DNA of 64,000 nucleotides from Carboxydothermus pertinax. GTDB lineage: Bacteria; Bacillota; Z-2901; Carboxydothermales; Carboxydothermaceae. Position numbers and translations under genes: made by a program. Shown in pieces: positions 1 through 7,884 of the stretch (position 1 is the stretch's first letter; each line of letters opens with the position of its first letter). The DNA is taken from assembly GCF_001950255.1 (NCBI RefSeq), contig NZ_BDJK01000055.1:1-64000 (forward strand). Direction: 5' to 3'. The notes beneath the pieces are model-generated. The model did no database searches and was not told the origin of the DNA. It worked only from the letters and a program-made list of their open reading frames with translations.

Positions 1-102
1 GTCTAATTTCCAGTTTTCAAAGAACAATTTTTATAAAATCTAAACGGTTTTTATTACCGTTTAAAGATTATTTCTAAAATCATTATACGAGGAGGATTAA
101 AT

Positions 103-849
103 ATGTTAAGAAGAAGATTTTTCATATTACTATTATTGATTTCTGTTATTTTCATGCCTACAAAAATTTTAGCGGATCAGCTTTATGATAAAGGACGGTC
201 ATACGGAACATTTTTAGGTGGAAGTAATATGGGAAAAGAAATGAATGTTGTGAGTGCTTCGGCAAACAAAAATTTGTATAATGGTTGGGTATTAGGTGTG
301 GAACGTGTAAGAGCATGGGCGAGACTTGAAAACGTTGAAGAAATTTTTCCTGCAACATTAGGCTATACTTGTTGGATAAATGGTGCTCAAATTAGATTGT
401 GTAGTGATGATTCACGTAATAGTTATTTATTTATAATGGGCATGAATCCATCAGATTCATCTTCATCTACTTCAGTACCATTAATTATATGGGATATTTT
501 AGATTATTTAGGTGTACCAAATAATATAATTCAAGCATATGCTAATAATTTTACAGCAAAAATTTCATCAGGTGGTCTTGGGAGCAATGATGCATATAAA
601 ATTTTTACTGCTACAAGCACCAAGATAAATTTGCCAAAAACCTACACATATAATAATGCAGATATTTACACTAACAACAAAACTGGTTCTAGTGCTGAAG
701 TTTATTTTTCCTTTGATATTCGAACAACTAATAATAATTCTTTTAAGCTATGGCCTCAATCAAAGATTCAATATGCTATAGCATACGTTGGTTCACTTCC
801 ATGGTTCTGGTGGACTAATTATGCTGGAGTACATCATACAATTAATTAA
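103..849 (+). CDS. Secreted protein of unknown function
   Basis: I do not recognise this 248-residue protein. It opens with a clear signal peptide: three arginines after the initiator, a hydrophobic stretch to about residue 20, and a likely cleavage site near ILA-DQ. The mature part is rich in Asn, Ser, Thr and Tyr, with few charged residues and no metal or catalytic motif that I can name, and it ends in an aromatic-rich tail (WFWW). This fits an exported or wall-associated protein. The start is supported by GAGGAGG about 8 bases before the ATG. The DNA is much more AT-rich than the housekeeping genes, which suggests acquired accessory DNA. It is followed by a membrane-anchored protein with a similar base composition, probably cotranscribed. 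Confidence 0.75.
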   Translation: MLRRRFFILLLLISVIFMPTKILADQLYDKGRSYGTFLGGSNMGKEMNVVSASANKNLYNGWVLGVERVRAWARLENVEEIFPATLGYTCWINGAQIRLCSDDSRNSYLFIMGMNPSDSSSSTSVPLIIWDILDYLGVPNNIIQAYANNFTAKISSGGLGSNDAYKIFTATSTKINLPKTYTYNNADIYTNNKTGSSAEVYFSFDIRTTNNNSFKLWPQSKIQYAIAYVGSLPWFWWTNYAGVHHTIN

Positions 850-874
850 AAAATATGCAGGAGGATTAATAAAT

Positions 875-1441
875 TTGCAAAATAAGCTATTTATTTTTAT
901 AATTATATGTATACTAATTTTATCAATAATTGCTAATATTAACTTATGGATTAAAAATTCGCACTTAAGTGAGTATTCCTCAAATATAAGAAGTTTAACT
1001 AAAAATGATTATCCATCATATCTTGCGATTGGTTATGCCAAAATGCTTTCAGGTGATTTAAATGGGTTAGTGGAATTTCTTGATAAAGCCGATGAAAAGA
1101 ATTGGAAAGATATTAATTACTTATTCATGATTTCTTTTGTTCTAAAAGATGCAGAATTAAGAGCAAGAAATATATTAGATTTAAATCCCTTATTAGAACC
1201 AAAAACTAGTGATTTAATAAATAAATCGCAGTTACCTATTTTAGTGGAAGATTTACGTAATACTTCAATTACTTTTGCTAATGTAGCAGGTACAGAATTG
1301 AAAGGGTTGGTTGTGGATAAAAAACAAATAGAAAAATTGGATGATTTTGCTGTTAAAGTTAAGAGAGCAAAATTTCCTGATCAAGCAAATTTTAGTTGGG
1401 AAGAATTTGTTTGGGCGATTGACAGATATTATAAAAAATAA
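875..1441 (+). CDS. Membrane-anchored protein of unknown function
   Basis: The reading frame stays open upstream to 788, but the best start is the TTG at 875, preceded by GGAGG at about the right spacing and lying after the stop of the previous gene. From there the protein has about 188 residues. The first 25 residues form one hydrophobic transmembrane helix (FIFIIICILILSIIANI), and the rest is a mostly helical, charged domain, probably outside the cell. A short tract near residues 45-70 (alternating Tyr, Ala, Leu and Gly) faintly recalls a TPR helix, but this is weak. The tight spacing to the secreted protein upstream suggests they work together. No function can be assigned. Confidence 0.65.
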   Translation: MQNKLFIFIIICILILSIIANINLWIKNSHLSEYSSNIRSLTKNDYPSYLAIGYAKMLSGDLNGLVEFLDKADEKNWKDINYLFMISFVLKDAELRARNILDLNPLLEPKTSDLINKSQLPILVEDLRNTSITFANVAGTELKGLVVDKKQIEKLDDFAVKVKRAKFPDQANFSWEEFVWAIDRYYKK

Positions 1442-1521
1442 TTTGTCTGAAGGAAATACTTTTAAAATAAAATTTACCAATTTAATTATTCGTTAAACTT
1501 TTAGTCCTTGAAACCTTGTAC

Positions 1522-1550
1522 CCTGCTTTTTCAAGCAGGCTTTTTTCTTT
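1522..1550 (+). terminator. Intrinsic terminator after the accessory pair
   Basis: The stem CCTGCTT/AAGCAGG (7 bp, 4-nt loop) is followed by a T-rich tract. It closes the two-gene accessory unit at the left end. Confidence 0.8.
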
Positions 1551-1610
1551 TTAGAGGAATTTTAGGAAATATGCCGAATAAGAAACAAAAATATCAAAAG
1601 GAGAAGATAA

Positions 1611-1688
1611 ATGCTTGCCAAAGTACATACCGTTGCCTTAAACGGCATTAACGGTGAAATAGTGGAGGATGCGGGCTTCCGGGGATGA
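1611..1688 (+). pseudogene. comM: N-terminal fragment of a ComM/YifB-type Mg-chelatase-like ATPase
   Basis: This is a 25-codon open frame preceded by AAGGAGA. It begins MLAKVHTVALNGINGEIVE, the typical first strand of ComM (YifB), a competence-associated AAA+ ATPase of about 500 residues. Homology is lost right after GEIVE, and a stop follows seven residues later. It is therefore a truncated remnant. In related Firmicutes comM usually lies just before dprA, and in this window dprA (29550) has no comM beside it. The break abuts the 3' end of the inverted hepT gene. This suggests that a rearrangement or insertion of the toxin-antitoxin pair cut comM. Another intact comM elsewhere in the genome cannot be excluded. 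Confidence 0.55.
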
Positions 1689-1691
1689 AAA

Positions 1692-2114
1692 TTAATTTAA
1701 CAATTTGTTTATCTGCAGGATAAATGAATCAAAATCTCCAAGATTGCTCTGTAAGATTCTGTAAACTTCGATGTCATCAACTTCATCATAGAAATGAACT
1801 ATGCGATTTCGAAATTTAGACATTAGCTTATATATGTCGGCGTCTTTTTTTGTTAATATTCCACCTTTATATAAAATTTCAAAAGTATCGCTGTAAGTTC
1901 TTGGAACTCCAAGTTCCCTTCGAGATATAATATGGTTACCTATATCGATCATAGCCTCAATAGCAGTTTGAAGATTGTATTTTGCGGAATCAAAGTATTT
2001 GAAATCAGATAAAAATTCATTTATCGGGAGCTGAGCAAGGGTTTTTAATTTGGATAAGCTGTTTTCAATTACTCGGATTTTATCAAGAACCCTTTTTTTA
2101 TCAATTTCAGGCAT
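1692..2114 (-). CDS. hepT: HepT-like HEPN-domain toxin (DUF86)
   Basis: This 140-residue all-helical protein carries the HEPN RNase signature Rx4HxY as RNRIVHFY near residue 107, typical of HepT/DUF86 toxins. These act as RNA-cleaving toxins, often on tRNA. The gene overlaps the 3' end of the upstream nucleotidyltransferase by 8 bases, the usual antitoxin-first MntA-HepT arrangement. In characterised pairs MntA neutralises HepT by adding AMP residues to the Tyr of this motif. The Tyr is present here, so that mechanism is possible. The length and motif match the family, so the gene looks intact. Confidence 0.88.
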   Translation of the reverse strand: MPEIDKKRVLDKIRVIENSLSKLKTLAQLPINEFLSDFKYFDSAKYNLQTAIEAMIDIGNHIISRRELGVPRTYSDTFEILYKGGILTKKDADIYKLMSKFRNRIVHFYDEVDDIEVYRILQSNLGDFDSFILQINKLLN

Positions 2115-2532
2115 ATTTATCTCTCAGTCCTTTCATATAATCATCATAAAATTTTTTTAATGTAATTCCATAATCTCCGTAGGTATTAAAAACTTTCTCC
2201 TTAAAGTCTGCAAGGGCTATTTCATCAGTACAATATAAAAGGTCTCCTGTATATAATACTTGATGACAAATATCTAATGGAGCTTTGTTTAAGTTGACAA
2301 GATCAATGTTATCCCGTCCGAAAATCTGGCTGATGTCAGATTCAATCTCGAGTTCTTCAAAAAGTGAAGGGCTATTTCTGAATAACATTGCTAAATCAAT
2401 ATCGCTGGTAATACGTTCAAGCTCGGTGCCATAAGATCCAAATATATATAATGCTAAAATGTTTTTATTTTGTTCGCAGTATTTTTTTAATTCTTCAATT
2501 TGCCCTTTAATATCATTCAAATTCCTTTTCAT
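2107..2532 (-). CDS. mntA: MntA-like nucleotidyltransferase antitoxin
   Basis: This 141-residue minimal nucleotidyltransferase has the signature GSx10DxD at about residues 32-46 (GSYG followed by SDID), which binds the metal and ATP. In the MntA/HepT family it acts as antitoxin by AMPylating the HEPN partner. The gene lies directly upstream of hepT and overlaps it by 8 bases on the minus strand. An extended -10 element lies just before it. The pair is flanked by a comM fragment on one side and a long gene-poor stretch on the other, which is typical of mobile accessory DNA. Confidence 0.88.
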   Translation of the reverse strand: MKRNLNDIKGQIEELKKYCEQNKNILALYIFGSYGTELERITSDIDLAMLFRNSPSLFEELEIESDISQIFGRDNIDLVNLNKAPLDICHQVLYTGDLLYCTDEIALADFKEKVFNTYGDYGITLKKFYDDYMKGLRDKYA

Positions 2533-2584
2533 CTAAATCACCTGTAATTAAAGTGAAAGAATAAACCACCAGATTTCCTTTTTT

Positions 2585-2593
2585 ATTATACCA
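2585..2593 (-). promoter_or_regulatory. Extended -10 promoter for mntA-hepT
   Basis: Read on the minus strand, the sequence is TGGTATAAT, a perfect extended -10 element about 50 bases before the mntA start. The expected -35 position shows no good match, as is common for extended -10 promoters. Confidence 0.5.
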
Positions 2594-2811
2594 GAATTTT
2601 AGTGGTATTAAATAAAAATTTTCAAAAATATTCCAAATAATTTCGGGTTTGATTTTCCCATCACCAGGATAACGAAAAACCTTGCCCCTGCGCTACAGAC
2701 AACAATCAACTTATGCATTAACCTACTGTATTGTGATTGAAATAATTATACAAGCTATTGTGGTTTAAACAGCTCAAAAGCGTGGGCTCAATCAATTGCA
2801 CGTCAAGTAAG

Positions 2812-2843
2812 CCCATCCGGTAAACCGGGTGGGTTTTTGTTTT
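2812..2843 (+). terminator. Intrinsic terminator with a possible antiterminator
   Basis: CCCATCCGG (2812-2820) pairs with CCGGGTGGG (2825-2833) through 9 bp with one G-T pair, followed by TTTTTGTTTT. Just upstream, TGGGCT (2783-2788) can pair with AGCCCA (2810-2815), which overlaps the terminator's 5' arm. The two folds exclude each other, so this may be a regulated leader rather than a simple end signal. Confidence 0.7.
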
Positions 2844-3115
2844 AACGATAAAACTATTGGCAAACATTAAGGTTTTTTATGACCGATTGGGCAGGAAAAA
2901 AAGAAAACCTGCCGAAATAAAACACTGTTACCGATGGAACTCCGGGAAAAGGGGAACGGTTTAAATTATATTTTGGAAAGATTACAAATATTCAAAAGAA
3001 ATACATTTTAAGAAAATTAAGCCAATAGTTAAGGGGGGAGGAAGCGGTAGATAGTTTGGTGGTTAGGTATCTCTTAAAGGCAGAAAAATAAAAAGTTTTA
3101 AGGAGGTATTTATTT

Positions 3116-3748
3116 ATGTCTATGTTAGACAAAACCTGTAACGAATTTTTAGAAGCTTTAGCTTCTAAAGCTCCTGTACCCGGCGGTGGTGGAGCGGCTG
3201 CTCTCGGTGGAGCGATTGGTATGGCACTTTCCAACATGGTGGGGAACTTAACGGTGGGCAAAAAGAAGTACGCCGATGTGGAGGACGAAGTAAAGGAACT
3301 TATCGCCCGGGGAAGCCAAATTATTGAAGAGCTAAAGAGCCTGGTTGACAAAGATGCCGAAGTATTTGAGCCTCTATCCAAAGCCTATGGTCTTCCGGCA
3401 GAAACGGAAGAGCAGAAAAAAATCAAAGAAGAAACCTTAGAGAAGTGTTCCAAGGATGCCTGCTCGGTACCTATGGAAATTATGCGCAAAGCTTTTGAAG
3501 GGATTAAAATCCACCAGCGCATGGGGCAGATTGGCTCCAAACTGGCCATTTCTGATGTAGGCTGTGGGGTGGTATTCCTTAAATCGGCCCTTATTAGCGG
3601 CATGCTCAATGTTATTATTAACCTTAACACCATCAAGGATCAGGAATTTGTTAATAAAACTAAAGCGGAAATGGAGCAGTTACTAAATGAAGGTAGCAAA
3701 ATTGCCGATGAGACTTTAGAGTTAGTTATTAATAAAATTAAAAAATAA
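3116..3748 (+). CDS. fchA: Methenyl-THF cyclohydrolase / formimino-THF cyclodeaminase family protein
   Basis: This 210-residue protein is a stand-alone FTCD C-terminal (cyclodeaminase) domain. The hallmark glycine-rich tract PVPGGGGAAALGGAIG lies at about residues 21-37, and the rest is the expected helical bundle. In clostridia and acetogens this family (FchA) makes methenyl-tetrahydrofolate, by cyclodeamination of formimino-THF or by cyclohydrolase action in the methyl branch of the Wood-Ljungdahl pathway. The gene lies 42 bases before folD, whose product here seems to lack key cyclohydrolase residues, which supports the cyclohydrolase role for FchA. The ribosome binding site AAGGAGG precedes the ATG. 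The purine-degradation role cannot be excluded. Confidence 0.85.
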   Translation: MSMLDKTCNEFLEALASKAPVPGGGGAAALGGAIGMALSNMVGNLTVGKKKYADVEDEVKELIARGSQIIEELKSLVDKDAEVFEPLSKAYGLPAETEEQKKIKEETLEKCSKDACSVPMEIMRKAFEGIKIHQRMGQIGSKLAISDVGCGVVFLKSALISGMLNVIINLNTIKDQEFVNKTKAEMEQLLNEGSKIADETLELVINKIKK

Positions 3749-3790
3749 ATTTTAATTTTGGAAGAAATTGATTATGAGGGGGAGAAAAAA

Positions 3791-4654
3791 ATGGCAGAAA
3801 GACTTACCGGAAAACCGGTTGCCGATGCAATTAAAGAAGAGTTGAAAGGAAAAGTAGCCGATTTAAAGGCTAAAGGGATTGTGCCGAAACTTGGCATTGT
3901 CCGGGTTGGAGCCCGGCCCGATGACCTCTACTATGAGGGCGGAGCCAAGAAAACCTGTGAATCCGTCGGCATGGAATACGAGGTGTTTGAATATCCCCAG
4001 GATATCGATCAGGAGTCCTTTGAAAAAGCGATTACCGAAATTGGAGCAAGGAAGGATATTCACGGTATTCTCATGTTTAGCCCGTTGCCCAAACATTTAA
4101 ACGAGCGGAAAATCCGCTCCTTGATTCCTGTGGAAAAGGATGTTGATTCCTTGACTCTTGGCAGTGCAGGGAAAGTTTTTGCCGATGACCCTACCGGCTT
4201 TCCGCCCTGTACGCCTACGGCGGTCATGGAAATACTTAAATATTACAACATACCTTTGGAGGGTAAGAGAGCGGTTGTCCTTGGTCGTTCTCTGGTGGTG
4301 GGCAAACCGGCGGCTATTCTTCTTCTGCGGGAAAATGCTACCGTCACCATCTGCCATTCCCGCACCAAGAATCTACCGGAAGTATGCCGGGAAGCGGATA
4401 TTTTGGTGGCGGCGGTGGGCCGGGCCAAGATGGTTAAAGAAAACTATGTCAAGCCCGGGATGGTGGTAATTGACGTAGGGATTAACGAGGATCCGGACAA
4501 CCCGGGTAAGTACTGTGGCGACGTTGATTTTGACAAAGTAGAGCCGATTGTTGACAAGATTACCCCGGTTCCCGGTGGAGTGGGTTCGGTAACGACGGCG
4601 GTGCTGTGCAAGCATACTGTTAGAGCCTGCGAACTGTTAAACGGTTTAGCATAG
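3791..4654 (+). CDS. folD: FolD-type methylene-THF dehydrogenase, cyclohydrolase residues altered
   Basis: This is a 287-residue FolD homologue from the ATG at 3791, chosen because GAGGGGGAG lies just before it; an upstream in-frame start at 3758 lacks such a site. FolD oxidises 5,10-methylene-THF with NAD(P)+ and usually also hydrolyses methenyl-THF. The dinucleotide-binding tract ([11 protein letters not shown]) and the C-terminal motif [10 protein letters not shown] are intact. In the active site, Tyr48 aligns with human MTHFD1 Tyr52, but the catalytic Lys56 position is Ala52, with lysines one and two residues later. The Gln100 position in the GILVQLPLP motif reads GILMFSPLP, so Gln is Phe96. 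Asp of KDVD is kept. I infer a dehydrogenase-only enzyme served by FchA. Confidence 0.9.
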   Translation: MAERLTGKPVADAIKEELKGKVADLKAKGIVPKLGIVRVGARPDDLYYEGGAKKTCESVGMEYEVFEYPQDIDQESFEKAITEIGARKDIHGILMFSPLPKHLNERKIRSLIPVEKDVDSLTLGSAGKVFADDPTGFPPCTPTAVMEILKYYNIPLEGKRAVVLGRSLVVGKPAAILLLRENATVTICHSRTKNLPEVCREADILVAAVGRAKMVKENYVKPGMVVIDVGINEDPDNPGKYCGDVDFDKVEPIVDKITPVPGGVGSVTTAVLCKHTVRACELLNGLA

Positions 4655-4668
4655 ATAGCTCGATATAT

Positions 4669-4703
4669 AAAGCCCCTGGTCTTTCCTTAAGGTCAGGGGC
4701 TTT
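4669..4703 (+). terminator. Intrinsic terminator after folD
   Basis: AAAGCCCCTG (4669-4678) pairs perfectly with CAGGGGCTTT (4694-4703), followed by AAATTTTT. It ends the fchA-folD unit. Confidence 0.85.
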
Positions 4704-5072
4704 AAATTTTTACCAGAAACACATTGCTAAATGTTGTAAAAATTTATAAAATATAATAAAATATAAGATTTTGGAGTTGTGTAAACACATTTTGAAGTGT
4801 TTAGAGAGGATTTACGGCAAAGGCTGTTTGATTTTTCCGATTATATTAATCGCTCTAAAGGACTACCGGTGGATAAGGATTCTTATATCCGATGATGAGC
4901 ACTGGTGCCTTTTGAAAAATGAAAAAGGTAAAAACCGGCTGGCTTTACCTTGAAGGTTATGATACCGTAACCCTGAACGGCATAAATCCGCCCGGGAATA
5001 TTTCAGCGGATTAAATTGTGCTGATTGATGTATGGCTACCTGCCAGCTTTTAAAATTAGGGCCTAAAGGTGA
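4704..5072. other. 369-base gap, possible gene debris
   Basis: No convincing gene. Short open frames exist (4771-4953, and 4919-5014 encoding 31 residues) but they overlap in different frames, lack ribosome binding sites and match nothing I recognise. The mixture of short peptides without a start signal looks like decayed coding sequence. Confidence 0.4.
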
Positions 5073-5693
5073 TTAGTTGCGGCGCTTAAATAAACCAATA
5101 AACGCAGGTAGGAGGGATACAAAAATTATTCCTAAAACTACCAGGGAAAAATTATTTTTTACTACCGGAATGTTGCCGAAAAAGTAGCCGGTTAAAGTAA
5201 TCAATACTACCCACGAAAAAGCTCCGATGAAGTTGTAAAACCAGAACTTAGCTAAATTCATCCGCCCAATGCCGGCAACGAAAGGAGCAAAAGTCCGGAC
5301 GATTGGAACAAACCGGGCAAGAATAATGGTAATAGGACCATATTTAGCGTAAAAGTTTTCGGTTTTTTGCAGATGTTCTTTTTTGATAATCCGCTGATTT
5401 TTGGTAAGAATTTTTAAACCAATAGACCGGGCGATAAAATAATTAATTGTATTGCCGGTAATTGCGGCGGTAATGAATAATATTATTAAAATAATGATAT
5501 TTAAGCTTCCGGTAGCAGCTAAAGCTCCGGTAGCAAATAAAAGGGAATCGCCTGGTAAAAAAGGGGTTACAACAAAACCCGTTTCCGCAAAGATGATAAA
5601 AAACAATATTAAGTACGCTTCAAAGCCAAATCGCTGAAGCAGTAGGTCTAAATGCTGGTCTAAGTGAAAAAATAAATCCCACAGTAAATTCAT
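5073..5693 (-). CDS. DedA-family membrane protein
   Basis: This 206-residue integral membrane protein belongs to the DedA/SNARE-associated family. It has about five hydrophobic segments, the conserved tract GFVVTPFLPGDSLLF (about residues 40-54), and the family motif around RFVPIVRTFAPFVAGIGRM (about residues 127-145) with its paired arginines. Members act as proton-coupled lipid transporters or flippases, including undecaprenyl-phosphate recycling, and support envelope homeostasis. It is monocistronic on the minus strand. A GGGAGAAA site precedes the ATG. The exact substrate cannot be told from sequence. Confidence 0.88.
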   Translation of the reverse strand: MNLLWDLFFHLDQHLDLLLQRFGFEAYLILFFIIFAETGFVVTPFLPGDSLLFATGALAATGSLNIIILIILFITAAITGNTINYFIARSIGLKILTKNQRIIKKEHLQKTENFYAKYGPITIILARFVPIVRTFAPFVAGIGRMNLAKFWFYNFIGAFSWVVLITLTGYFFGNIPVVKNNFSLVVLGIIFVSLLPAFIGLFKRRN

Positions 5694-5808
5694 GATTTCT
5701 CCCTATAAGATTTTTTCTTTTTATTTTAAATTATTTTATGGACTTTAAAAAGCTTTATGAAAAAATCTTTATAAAATTTACAAAAACTTTAAAATGGAGG
5801 GGAAATTG

Positions 5809-6555
5809 GTGAAAGATTTAATAGAGAAAATAGTTAAGAATGAAGTATTAGCCGAAGAAGAGAGCACTTTTTACTACCGTTCGCCCTTAATTGGTTACGC
5901 TTCTTGCCAAAATCCTCTTTTTTTAAAACTAAAGGAAGTCGCCAATCCGGAACATTTAATGCCCCAGGATCTTTTACCGGGGGCGAAAACGGCGGTGGCT
6001 ATTTTTCTTCCCTATACCCGGGAGATCATTGAAAGCAACAAAGAAGGCTTATATCCTTCCGAGCTCTGGGCCAAAGCTTATGTTAAAACCAATAAACTTC
6101 TCTGGCGGATTATTACAAAAATTAAAGAAGAGCTTCAAACTTTAGGGTATAATGCCGAGGGGTTGATGCCGACCTATCAGTTTGATAAAAAAATCTTAAA
6201 AGCTATTTGGTCCCATAAACATGTAGCGTATATTGCCGGGCTTGGTACTTTTGGCCTGAATAACCTTTTAATCACTCCCCTTGGTTCAGGGGGCCGTTTT
6301 GCAAGTTTTGTCACGGATCTGGAGCTTCCCGCCAATAAAACCCTGACCCCTTATCTTCAATGTGACCGGGAGAAGGGCTGTACTTATTGTTTGGATATTT
6401 GCCCGGTAGGAGCGTTAAAAGACGATAATACTGCTTTTGACCGCCAGCGCTGTTATGCCTGGTGCGTTCAATGCGGGGAAGTATTTAAAGATAGTTTTCC
6501 CGTGGAAATTTGCGGAAAATGTGCTACCGGTCCCTGTGCTTACCGGGAATTATAG
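5809..6555 (+). CDS. QueG-like double-[4Fe-4S] reductase family protein
   Basis: This is a protein of about 248 residues related to epoxyqueuosine reductase (COG1600-like) without the C-terminal HEAT repeats. The last 65 residues hold a double-cluster ferredoxin module: CDxxxxCTYCLDICPVGAL, then CYAWCVQCG, then CGKCATGPC. The N-terminal two thirds resemble the cobalamin-binding reductase domain. The frame is open from an ATG at 5794, but that ATG is part of the ribosome binding site GGAGGGG. I place the start at GTG 5809, 6 bases after it. It may act in tRNA queuosine formation or as a different corrinoid-dependent reductase; the second is common in anaerobes. Confidence 0.72.
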   Translation: MKDLIEKIVKNEVLAEEESTFYYRSPLIGYASCQNPLFLKLKEVANPEHLMPQDLLPGAKTAVAIFLPYTREIIESNKEGLYPSELWAKAYVKTNKLLWRIITKIKEELQTLGYNAEGLMPTYQFDKKILKAIWSHKHVAYIAGLGTFGLNNLLITPLGSGGRFASFVTDLELPANKTLTPYLQCDREKGCTYCLDICPVGALKDDNTAFDRQRCYAWCVQCGEVFKDSFPVEICGKCATGPCAYREL

Positions 6556-6627
6556 TCCGGGCTTTTCTTGTTTTTTTAGGAAAAAAAGCCTAAGATAAAA
6601 AGAGAATACCAAAAAGGAGGTAGAAAA

Positions 6628-7740
6628 ATGGATCCGCGATTTATTAAACTTGCCCAAAACTTAGTCCACTATTCAACTTCCTTAAGACCGGGGGAGAAAA
6701 TTTTAATTGAAAATATTGGCCCGGAGCTTCCCCTGACCAAAGCTTTGGTGCGGGAAGCTTATAAAGTCGGGGCTAAACCGGTTGTATTATTAAAAAATCA
6801 AGAGCTCCTGCGGGAAATCCTTTTGGGAGCCGATGAAGAAGTTATCAGGATTAACCGGGAAATGGAAAAAGCAGTAATGGAGCAAATGGATGCGTACATA
6901 GGAATTCGGGCCGGGGATAATATTGCCGAGCTTTCCGATGTCCCAGAAGAAAAAATGACTGCTTACATGCGGGACTGGTGGCACCCCGTACACGGAGAGG
7001 TGCGGGTACCGAAAACAAAATGGGTGGTACTTCGCTATCCCAACTCCTCAATGGCTCAGCTGGCCGGAATGAGTTTAGAGGCTTTTACTGATTTTTATTT
7101 TAATGTCTGTAACTTGGATTATAGCAAAATGTCTAAGGCAATGGATGCTTTAATTGACTTAATGAGCCGGACTGACAAAGTAAGGATAACCGCTCCCGGA
7201 ACCGACATTACTTTTTCCATAAAAGGGATTCCAGCGGTAAAATGTGACGGCCACCGGAATATTCCCGACGGAGAGATTTATACAGCACCGGTTAAAGATT
7301 CAGTTAACGGTGTTATCACCTACAATACACCTTCGGTATATCAGGGATATACCTTTGAAAATGTCAAACTTATGGTAAAAGATGGAAAAATCATTGAAGC
7401 TACCGCTAACAATACCGAAAAGCTAAACAAAATATTAGATACCGATGCAGGGGCAAGGTATTTTGGAGAGTTTGCCCTAGGAGTAAATCCTTACATCACT
7501 AAACCAATGAAAGATATTTTATTTGATGAAAAAATTATGGGGAGCATCCACTTTACCCCTGGTTCCAGTTACGACGAAGCTTTTAACGGCAATAAATCGG
7601 CGGTGCACTGGGATCTTGTCTTAATTCAGACTCCCGAATATGGCGGTGGGGAAATTTACTTTGATGATATATTAATTAGAAAAGATGGGGTATTTGTTTT
7701 GTCCGAGCTTGCCGGTTTAAATCCGGAAAATTTAAAATAA
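6628..7740 (+). CDS. M29-family aminopeptidase
   Basis: This 370-residue metallopeptidase of family M29 (thermophilic AmpS/AmpT/PepS type) removes N-terminal residues from peptides in the cytoplasm. The C-terminal metal-binding residues of the family are visible: Glu in NIPDGEIYT (about residue 217), Glu in GEFALG, His in GSIHFTPG and the HWD of AVHWDLV. An AAAGGAGG site precedes the ATG. The gene stands alone downstream of the QueG-like gene. Length fits the family (about 370-410). Confidence 0.9.
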   Translation: MDPRFIKLAQNLVHYSTSLRPGEKILIENIGPELPLTKALVREAYKVGAKPVVLLKNQELLREILLGADEEVIRINREMEKAVMEQMDAYIGIRAGDNIAELSDVPEEKMTAYMRDWWHPVHGEVRVPKTKWVVLRYPNSSMAQLAGMSLEAFTDFYFNVCNLDYSKMSKAMDALIDLMSRTDKVRITAPGTDITFSIKGIPAVKCDGHRNIPDGEIYTAPVKDSVNGVITYNTPSVYQGYTFENVKLMVKDGKIIEATANNTEKLNKILDTDAGARYFGEFALGVNPYITKPMKDILFDEKIMGSIHFTPGSSYDEAFNGNKSAVHWDLVLIQTPEYGGGEIYFDDILIRKDGVFVLSELAGLNPENLK

Positions 7741-7792
7741 ATTGGTTTTTTATGCCCAAGTAATCCACTTAATTTAAGAAATTTCATGCCAA

Positions 7793-7814
7793 AACTGTGA
7801 CGAATTTAACAGTT
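7793..7814 (+). promoter_or_regulatory. CRP/FNR-type operator upstream of hcp
   Basis: The 22-bp inverted repeat AACTGTGA-N6-TAACAGTT contains TGTGA-N6-TAACA, one mismatch from the CRP/FNR-family consensus TGTGA-N6-TCACA. A -10-like TAAAAT lies at 7833-7838. With a start near 7845, the site is centred at about -41.5, the class II activator position. An HcpR-type regulator, known to control hcp in clostridia and Desulfovibrio, is the natural candidate; CooA is another. Confidence 0.6.
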
Positions 7815-7884
7815 TTTCTCTACCCCTCCCGGTAAAATGAAAGTAGCCTTAGGGCAAAAACAATATCATAGGAGGGGTTTTTGC

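Larger units (their letters stand above)
2533..3115. other. 583-base gap without a convincing gene
   Basis: No plausible coding region was found. The gap holds the mntA promoter, a terminator with a possible competing stem (2780-2843), a hairpin GGCAGG/CCTGCC near 2890-2913 without a T tract, and the purine-rich run before fchA. The ribosome binding site AAGGAGG lies before 3116. No known riboswitch core could be matched by eye. Confidence 0.6.

Noticed and set aside
3385-4615. Several antisense and shifted frames over fchA and folD
   Set aside because: They are shadows of the strongly coding sense frames and have no family signatures.
4771-4953. Open frame of 60 codons after folD
   Set aside because: No ribosome binding site, no recognisable family and overlap with other short frames; treated as debris.
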